Below are positions 1-4,648 of a stretch of 6,138 nucleotides of DNA, one piece after another. Below the pieces are notes generated by a model. The model was not told the DNA's origin and ran no database searches. It was given only the letters and a program-made list of their open reading frames with translations. Where the stretch lies: NCBI GenBank assembly GCA_009724975.1, contig SRXB01000130.1, positions 1 through 6,138 of the forward strand, read 5' to 3'. Both the position numbers and the translations under genes were made by a program. Source of the DNA: a bacterium. GTDB lineage: Bacteria; Desulfobacterota; Deferrisomatia; Deferrisomatales; BM512. The number at the start of each line of letters is the position of its first letter. The first letter of the stretch is position 1.

Positions 1-123
1 CTGCTTGAGGTCCCCCTTGTCCTTACCGAGCGCGGCGAAAAGGCGCAAAAGCCCAGCGAGGAGGAATCCGCCGAGATGGCGAAAAACTTCTTCGCCGAGA
101 TGATGAAAAAACTCGGGGATTGA
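1..123 (+). CDS. C-terminal 40 residues of an unrecognised protein (5' end outside window)
   Basis: Reading frame 1 is open from the first base to a TGA at 121-123, giving a 40-residue tail. It begins LLEVPLVLTERGE, has a Glu/Lys-rich middle (KAQKPSEEESAEM) and ends in a probable amphipathic helix (MAKNFFAEMMKKLGD). The composition, with GCC, GAG and AAG codons and a charged helical C-terminus, resembles a real soluble protein end, and the frame stops just before the convergent gene's stop. I cannot assign a family from so short a fragment and propose no function. It lies on the opposite strand to the polysaccharide operon and so may be unrelated to it. Confidence 0.55.
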   Translation: MLEVPLVLTERGEKAQKPSEEESAEMAKNFFAEMMKKLGD

Positions 124-132
124 GTTCGCCGG

Positions 133-900
133 TCAGGCCTTTTTGCCGAAAAGTCTGTGGAGCAGGGCTTCGCGGAACGCCAGCAGTGCGAAATAAGGCA
201 ATACCCATTGTCGCTTTATTCTTTTGGGCTCGCAAAGTAGCCTGAAGAACCATTCAAGGTGCATTTTCTGGAAGAGGAGGGGCGCTCGGCGGACTTTTCC
301 GGCGAAAGTATCCAGCGTGCCCCCTACGCTCTGTATGATTTTAACGCCAAGAAGCCCTTCGTTTGCGGCAATCCACTCCTCCTGCTTAGGGCTTCCCATG
401 GCTATGAAGAGCATTGCGGCCCCGCTTTGGTTTATCCTCTCCACCAGGCAACGTTCTTCCTCCGCAGTGGGGTAGCCGTTTTGCCTGCCCGCCAATTTCA
501 AATCAGGAAAGCGTTTATGCAAAAACGCCTCGGCCTTTTGGCTCGTCTCTTCGCTACTTCCGAATAGGAAGATTCCCGCTCCCTGTTTTTGGGCCAGTTC
601 GCAAAGGTCGAGCATGAAATCCGCGCCCGCAACCCTTTGCGCCGGACACCGATAAGTCATCCTCAGGGCGGCTACTACGCCTATGCCGTCGGGCAGCAAA
701 AGTCCGGCCCGTTCAAAAAAAGCCCGTAGCTTGAGATCTTTTCGAAGGGTAAGGACTTTCTCAGGGTTTACCGACAAGATGCACTGTGGCCGGTCGCCGA
801 GGAAAAGGGCGAGGGCTTTTTCACGCGCCGTTTGCCTGTCGAGCGCGTCCACGGGGATTGAAAGTATTCGAAGCCTTGAGCCGAGAGGGGATTCTTTCAT
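133..900 (-). CDS. WecG/TagA/CpsF family glycosyltransferase (GT26)
   Basis: This 255-residue protein has the length and full motif set of the WecG/TagA/CpsF (CAZy GT26) family. These enzymes add a sugar, such as ManNAc, ManNAcA or glucose, to a polyprenyl-diphosphate-linked acceptor at the cytoplasmic membrane face. Visible motifs are NPE at 45-47, LPDGIG at 69-74 (its Asp71 matches the position proposed as catalytic base in TagA), RVAGADF at 89-95, GSPKQEEW at 169-176, GGTLDTFAG at 193-201, RRAP at 204-207, LEWFFRL at 215-221 and the basic tail EPKRIKRQ at 224-231. The Arg-rich C-terminal appendage, which in TagA helps membrane binding and closes the active site, is intact. The ATG overlaps the preceding gene's stop by 4 bp (ATGA), AAAGG sits about 5 nt upstream, and an in-frame TAA lies directly before the ATG, so this start is secure. 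It is last in the operon. The family call is firm; donor and acceptor cannot be read from sequence. Confidence 0.95.
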   Translation of the reverse strand: MKESPLGSRLRILSIPVDALDRQTAREKALALFLGDRPQCILSVNPEKVLTLRKDLKLRAFFERAGLLLPDGIGVVAALRMTYRCPAQRVAGADFMLDLCELAQKQGAGIFLFGSSEETSQKAEAFLHKRFPDLKLAGRQNGYPTAEEERCLVERINQSGAAMLFIAMGSPKQEEWIAANEGLLGVKIIQSVGGTLDTFAGKVRRAPLLFQKMHLEWFFRLLCEPKRIKRQWVLPYFALLAFREALLHRLFGKKA

Positions 901-2108
901 TTACGCCTTTCGGGGGCCCTTTTATTGGCGCACTTTCGAAAAAGAGCCAGCAGCTTTTGGGCCTGAATGTCGCGCCGGAACTTTTCAGGCAGAATCGGGG
1001 CGCTTTTTTGCTCAGTCCTTGCGTCGTAAAAGTATTCCAGCGCGCCGCCGATCTCCTCTTTGCCCTGAGGCACCATTTTCCCGCCACCGTATTCGGTGAG
1101 CGCGTCAGCCAAAAAGCCCTTTTCCGGACATATGGCCAAAATGCCTTTTCCCAGAGCCATGTAGTCGAAGACCTTCGTGGTGGGCTCGTAAGGGTGGCCG
1201 CCGGAAACGAGAACGCACAGGTCCGAGCCCTTTATCCGCCCAATTACTTCCGGGTAATCAAGGTAGCCGGTGTTTTCAAAATATTCTTCAATCCCCGCCT
1301 CCCTGGCCGCCTTAGCTACTTTGGGCTCAAACCCTCCGACATGTACGAACCTGAAGTCATCGGGGACCAATCCGCGCTTTTTGACGAAGGCGCCCAGGGC
1401 GCCCATAAGTGGTTCCGGGTCCCTGAAATCGCTGAATTTTCCCACGTAGACCATGGTGAAGCCGTAAGGCGATTTTATTTCGGGAGCAGTCAGATCTTCT
1501 GTGTCCACCCCGTTTTCTATCGTCAGGAATTTGGAGGGATCGAGGTTTTTGTATTCTTCTTTGTACATCGCGGTGGCGTCGTCCGTGACGTTGAGCACGT
1601 AAGAGGCGTTTTTCACCGCGCTTTTCTCTATCAGTCTTATCAGCCCGAAGAGGGCTTTGTTAAGATGGGTTTTTTTGCGGTATGGAGAGAGTGACCATGG
1701 GTCGCGGAAGTCGAGAATGTAAGGTATTGCGCGTAGTCGCTTGATTATTGGCGCGGCGAGAAATGAGAAGAAGGGATTACCCGTAATGTAGAGAACGTCG
1801 AACTTTTTTTTGCGGGTCAGCGCAGCGAGGAATGGAATAAGTTTTGGAAGCCAGTAAATCCCTTCTTCCCTAACGGGAAGTTTTCCCCTGAAAACGCCGG
1901 TGCGGTGGATTTTAAGTTTCTCCGATTCGGCGAAGCGGCTTGCTCCCTTTTGCCGGTAGAGGTTTTCGTCCACCGAGACCACGTCGATCGAGACGCTCGC
2001 TTCACGTGAGAGGAATTTTACGAATTTCTGCACACGGAAGGCCCCCACCAGATTGCTTGGCGGGAAGTAGTAGGCTATTACGAGGACTTTCAAGTCGTTT
2101 TCAGCCAT
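897..2108 (-). CDS. GT4-like (GT-B fold) glycosyltransferase
   Basis: This is a 403-residue GT-B glycosyltransferase that probably transfers a sugar from a nucleotide-sugar donor to a lipid-linked intermediate in the cytoplasm. The N-terminal Rossmann domain starts with the strand LKVLVIAYYFPPSN (6-19), with GAFR at 22-25. A mid-protein DFRDPW (133-138) is typical of a GT4 branch common in O-antigen and capsule loci. The C-terminal donor domain has the linker ENGVD (198-202), YVGKFSD (221-227), GYLDYPE (281-287) and EPTTKVFDYMALGKGILA (308-325). That last segment stands in for the usual E-x7-E donor site but keeps Glu308 and Asp315 rather than two Glu at standard spacing. I prefer the ATG at 2108: it overlaps the flippase stop by 8 bp and has AGGA about 11 nt upstream. 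An in-frame ATG at 2138 would add ten residues (MFSSDRKKRP) but has no Shine-Dalgarno sequence and would overlap by 38 bp. Substrate unknown. Confidence 0.9.
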   Translation of the reverse strand: MAENDLKVLVIAYYFPPSNLVGAFRVQKFVKFLSREASVSIDVVSVDENLYRQKGASRFAESEKLKIHRTGVFRGKLPVREEGIYWLPKLIPFLAALTRKKKFDVLYITGNPFFSFLAAPIIKRLRAIPYILDFRDPWSLSPYRKKTHLNKALFGLIRLIEKSAVKNASYVLNVTDDATAMYKEEYKNLDPSKFLTIENGVDTEDLTAPEIKSPYGFTMVYVGKFSDFRDPEPLMGALGAFVKKRGLVPDDFRFVHVGGFEPKVAKAAREAGIEEYFENTGYLDYPEVIGRIKGSDLCVLVSGGHPYEPTTKVFDYMALGKGILAICPEKGFLADALTEYGGGKMVPQGKEEIGGALEYFYDARTEQKSAPILPEKFRRDIQAQKLLALFRKCANKRAPERRK

Positions 2109-3369
2109 GGGCCGTTTTTTCCTGTCGGAAGAAAACATAGGAGGCGTTCAGAAGGTTCATGAATATTATCGAGGCGACCGAGGCCGTAGCGACTAGCAAG
2201 AGGCTCCCCTGGGCGGCGCCTAGGTAGACAAGGCCGAATTTCATCACGGTGGAAATGCTCATGAAGACGGCGAGTGTGGTGTAGTTTTTAGAGGTTAGGA
2301 TTATCGAGACGGCGGGCGCGAAGAGGAAGGTGCAAAAGGCACCCGCCATCAGTATCCGCATCAGAGTGACGCTTTCGTCGTATTTTACGCCGTTTACCAG
2401 CCGCATTACAGGGCCTCCGGCGAGGAGTCCGACTATGAGAAGAGGAAGGCCGTATTTCAATATTTTTTTCATCCAGCTTTTGAAGTATGCGAGCTGGAGG
2501 GGGCGATTTGAAACCATTGCTTCCGTGGATGTGTAGACTCTTATGGAATTGGTCAGCGGCGCCAGGATCACCAGAGAGAACATGTAATATCTGAAAGCCA
2601 CGCCATAGATGGCAAGGGGTTCGAGGGGGAAGTTGCGCTCTATCAAGAGGATGTCGGCCTGGGTGAAGAGTCCCGCAGCCCCATAGTAAAAGAGCAGGGG
2701 AAGGTTTTCCTTTAAAAGCCCGAGGAATTCCCCAATTTTGATCTCCGATAGGGAGGAGAGCCCTATGAAGCGGCAGGCTGCAAGAAAAAATACGATGTGA
2801 ATGGCGGCGAAGCTTACCTGCACGGGGTTTGTCTTTAGCCCGCCCATGAGCGCCAGACCGCCGATTATGGCGAAAAGGGAGACGTTTTTGAGGGCTCCCA
2901 GGAGGCCGTAACCCTTGAAATTCACGACAGCCTGAAAGTGACTGGCCGAAAGAGTGAAAAGGGAAAATCCCAGCGCGTAAGCCACCGCGCTAAGCCAAAG
3001 GCCGTTCACGCCCTTGACTGCAACAACTCCGGCGAATACCAGGGCGAAAAAAGAAAGCTCGATGATGATGGATATGAGGAACTGGTCAAGCCGTAGCTTT
3101 CCAGTGGAGTTTGCGTAGGCCTGATTGCGCAGGTAGACTACCTGCACGCCCGATGAGAAGATTGCTATCAGGGTGTTGGAGATCGAAAAGTAATAGGAGT
3201 ATTCGCCGTAGTCGGCCACCGCCATGAGGCGTATCAGTATGAGCGACGAGCCGATGTTCAGGCCTTTTATCAGCATCTCCCACGTCACCAGGGCGCGGGC
3301 TATCTTCCAAAAGTCCGAAAAACCGTGGTGCTTGGGTTGCGTCGGCGCGGCGGAATCCGGGGTCTTCAT
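2101..3369 (-). CDS. Wzx-like polysaccharide/oligosaccharide flippase (MOP superfamily)
   Basis: This roughly 422-residue integral membrane protein shows about 12 hydrophobic helices, counted from the ATG at approximately 28-48, 58-78, 95-118, 125-144, 158-178, 183-203, 220-243, 253-273, 303-323, 335-358, 364-386 and 390-413. Length, helix number and the opening pattern (ARALVTWEMLIKGLN, then an R-L-x5-DYGEYS segment) match the oligosaccharide flippases of the MOP exporter superfamily, such as Wzx and RfbX. They move undecaprenyl-diphosphate-linked repeat units across the inner membrane. The first 15-20 residues are polar and likely cytoplasmic. The ATG at 3369 gives the classic 4-bp ATGA overlap with the upstream glycosyltransferase. 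An in-frame TTG at 3375 is a credible alternative because it is better spaced from the GAGGA motif. Flanking glycosyltransferases support a role in exporting the unit they build. Specificity is not readable; Wzx sequences diverge strongly. Confidence 0.9.
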   Translation of the reverse strand: MKTPDSAAPTQPKHHGFSDFWKIARALVTWEMLIKGLNIGSSLILIRLMAVADYGEYSYYFSISNTLIAIFSSGVQVVYLRNQAYANSTGKLRLDQFLISIIIELSFFALVFAGVVAVKGVNGLWLSAVAYALGFSLFTLSASHFQAVVNFKGYGLLGALKNVSLFAIIGGLALMGGLKTNPVQVSFAAIHIVFFLAACRFIGLSSLSEIKIGEFLGLLKENLPLLFYYGAAGLFTQADILLIERNFPLEPLAIYGVAFRYYMFSLVILAPLTNSIRVYTSTEAMVSNRPLQLAYFKSWMKKILKYGLPLLIVGLLAGGPVMRLVNGVKYDESVTLMRILMAGAFCTFLFAPAVSIILTSKNYTTLAVFMSISTVMKFGLVYLGAAQGSLLLVATASVASIIFMNLLNASYVFFRQEKTAHG

Positions 3370-4478
3370 AGACAAGGGGCTAAATCCTCGATGAGCCTAT
3401 CTATTGAGGCGTTCTGCTCGTAATATAATACCGAATCGGCAACCGCATCCACCTGCTTTTGATTTCCGAAGAGCTTCAGGGATTCCTCAATGCCCTCGGC
3501 AAGCTTTTCGGGGGTCGGCTCGTCAACGAGCCAGCCATTTAGCCCGTGTCTCACATATTCCGGCATCGCCGCCCGTCGGCTTGTTATGACCGGCACACCG
3601 CAGCTTAGGGCTTCAAGCGCCACCAGCCCCAGCGATTCTTCGAATTTCGTGGGGAATACGAAAAGGTCGAGCGCGTTGAAGTAGGGAGCCAGCCCGAAGT
3701 GGGAGACTTGCCCCACCATCAGCACTTTGCCGTTTAGCCCTTTTTTTTCGACGAGAGCCATCGCCCGCTGGCGTTCTGGGCCATCGCCTACGATCACGGC
3801 ATAAAAGCTTACCCCTCTCACCCTTAAAATTTCCAATGCCTCTATGAATTCAAAAATGCCCTTTTTTTCAAGCAGGCTGGATACATAGCCTATTACAGGG
3901 CCCTTTTCTTCAATCCCTAGCCTTGAACGGGCCGCTTCCTTTGACGTAGGGCGGAAAAGGCCCATGTCTACGCCTGAGCTGGGGAAGACAATTATCTTGC
4001 GGTTTACACCGAACCTTTTTTGGTGCTCTTTTCTGAAGAATTCGGAAGGCACCACGGAGGCCGAGGCGAAATGAACCGCAATTCTCGTCAAGAGGAGAGA
4101 GAGAGGATTTTTTCCGGCCCCCAAAAGGTCTGAGCCATGGAAGTTTATTACGAGCTTTATCCTACCCATCAGCAGGGCCGGAATAAGCGGCAGTATGCCG
4201 TGCGAAGGGTAGTGGAGCCAGACGGTCCTTCCCTTTTTTTCAAATGAGTAGATAAACGCCGCAAGATGCATTTCGAGATAGGCCGCGATTTTCCCGAGGG
4301 CTCCGGATGGCTTGCCTCGAATGGCCGCTATCCTGGCGGCCCGCAGTCCTCTTTGAGAGAGAAGGTCGTGCGCCTTCTTGACGAAGATGCCGTATCTGCC
4401 GTCGCTTTCCGACGGGTACATGTTTGTGACGACCAGAAGTTCGCCGCGGATTTTATTTATGCCTTTTGGTTCTGTCAC
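3366..4478 (-). CDS. GT4 family glycosyltransferase
   Basis: This 370-residue protein is a canonical GT4 retaining glycosyltransferase (GT-B fold), a normal length for the family, and should add a sugar from an NDP-sugar to the growing lipid-linked oligosaccharide. The N-terminal domain opens with LLVVTNMYPSESDGRYGIFV (14-33), the glycine-containing acceptor-side signature, and has NFHGSD at 112-117. The C-terminal domain has FPSSGVD (165-171), GYVSSLLEKKG (197-207) with the basic residues that contact donor phosphates, VGDGPE (230-235), and a perfect E-x7-E motif, Glu281 to Glu289, within EESLGLVALEALSCGVPVI. It is the first gene of the operon. Its GTG start is the only standard initiation codon that keeps the first beta strand, since the next Met is residue 20, inside that strand. 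No convincing Shine-Dalgarno precedes it. The stop overlaps the flippase start. Sugar specificity cannot be inferred. Confidence 0.93.
   Translation of the reverse strand: MTEPKGINKIRGELLVVTNMYPSESDGRYGIFVKKAHDLLSQRGLRAARIAAIRGKPSGALGKIAAYLEMHLAAFIYSFEKKGRTVWLHYPSHGILPLIPALLMGRIKLVINFHGSDLLGAGKNPLSLLLTRIAVHFASASVVPSEFFRKEHQKRFGVNRKIIVFPSSGVDMGLFRPTSKEAARSRLGIEEKGPVIGYVSSLLEKKGIFEFIEALEILRVRGVSFYAVIVGDGPERQRAMALVEKKGLNGKVLMVGQVSHFGLAPYFNALDLFVFPTKFEESLGLVALEALSCGVPVITSRRAAMPEYVRHGLNGWLVDEPTPEKLAEGIEESLKLFGNQKQVDAVADSVLYYEQNASIDRLIEDLAPCL
3385..3389 (-). promoter_or_regulatory. Shine-Dalgarno GAGGA of the flippase gene (start-deciding)
   Basis: GAGGA on the minus strand lies inside the end of the upstream glycosyltransferase gene. 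It is 9 nt before the TTG at 3375 but 15 nt before the ATG at 3369. Spacing favours TTG, while codon identity and the ATGA stop/start overlap favour ATG. The two choices differ by two residues. Confidence 0.45.
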
Positions 4479-4502
4479 TGGTAAGCACTTTTCAGCGGGT
4501 TC

Positions 4503-4514
4503 TTTTCCGGAAAA
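4503..4514. promoter_or_regulatory. Perfect 12-bp palindrome TTTTCCGGAAAA, candidate operator
   Basis: TTTTCCGGAAAA is its own reverse complement and ends 24 bp before the GTG of the first operon gene. Its place in the transcribed leader or promoter-proximal DNA suits a dimeric repressor site. As RNA it could fold only a very small hairpin, so a DNA-level role is likelier. No known regulator consensus is claimed. Confidence 0.3.
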
Positions 4515-4533
4515 AGGGTAAAATTCAATAACT

Positions 4534-4560
4534 GGCGCGCTTTTAAAAAGTTTTTGCGCC
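4534..4560. repeat. Inverted repeat GGCGC...GCGCC flanking an A/T-only core
   Basis: GGCGC at 4534-4538 pairs with GCGCC at 4556-4560 across a 17-nt interval dominated by T4-A5-G-T5. The core contains AAAAAGTTTTT (4545-4555), itself symmetric about its central base. With the candidate minus-strand promoter this element would fall at the very start of the transcript, where it could form a 5' stabilising hairpin. It could equally be a protein-binding site or a chance arrangement. Confidence 0.3.
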
Positions 4561-4568
4561 CTCGAAAG

Positions 4569-4598
4569 ACTTTAACTTGAAGGGGCGCGCAATTTCAA
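4569..4598 (-). promoter_or_regulatory. Candidate sigma-70-type promoter for the polysaccharide operon
   Basis: On the minus strand TTGAAA (plus coordinates 4593-4598) matches five of six bases of the -35 consensus. TAAAGT (4569-4574), 18 bp downstream, matches four of six of the -10 consensus. Transcription would begin near 4562 and give a leader of about 85 nt before the GTG at 4478. This is the best pair I found by eye; other start sites in the AT-rich stretch remain possible. Confidence 0.3.
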
Positions 4599-4613
4599 CG
4601 CCATTAACTAGCA

Positions 4614-4631
4614 GGGGCGCTTTTGCGCTCC
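4614..4631 (+). promoter_or_regulatory. Stem-loop in the beta-helix gene leader
   Basis: GGGGCGC (4614-4620) pairs with GCGCTCC (4625-4631) through a TTTT tetraloop, giving a seven-pair stem with one G-U wobble in RNA. It ends 17 nt before the ATG at 4649. No T-run follows, so it is not an intrinsic terminator. Its closeness to the ribosome-binding region suggests an effect on translation or mRNA stability, but this is inferred from pairing only. Confidence 0.4.
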
Positions 4632-4648
4632 ATGACGGGTAAGAGGCC

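Larger units (their letters stand above)
4479..4648. promoter_or_regulatory. Divergent intergenic control region
   Basis: These 170 bp separate the minus-strand operon (first codon at 4478) from the plus-strand beta-helix gene (ATG at 4649), so promoters for both directions should lie here. The region has AT-rich runs of T and A broken by repeated GC-rich blocks: GGCGCGC at 4534-4540, GGGGCGCGC at 4582-4590 and GGGGCGC at 4614-4620. It holds a 12-bp palindrome, an inverted repeat, a candidate minus-strand promoter and a stem-loop beside the plus-strand start, each listed separately. For the plus strand, TTGAAG at 4577-4582 is the best -35-like hexamer, but no good -10 lies at proper spacing, so I do not call that promoter. 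No open reading frame of substance is present. Confidence 0.6.

Noticed and set aside
786..1694. 302-codon open frame on the plus strand antisense to the GT4-like gene
   Set aside because: It lies mostly within a convincing glycosyltransferase gene with full motifs and into the start of the GT26 gene. Its product has no recognisable domain pattern, and it is best explained as a shadow of codon bias on the opposite strand.
4533..4557. Possible sigma-54 promoter (TGGCGC ... TTGC)
   Set aside because: The GG and GC elements are about 20 nt apart rather than the 10 nt needed for a -24/-12 promoter.
4534..4560. Intrinsic terminator based on the GGCGC/GCGCC repeat
   Set aside because: It sits between divergent genes where no transcript should end. 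The stem is only five or six pairs with a 17-nt loop, and no T-run follows the stem on either strand.
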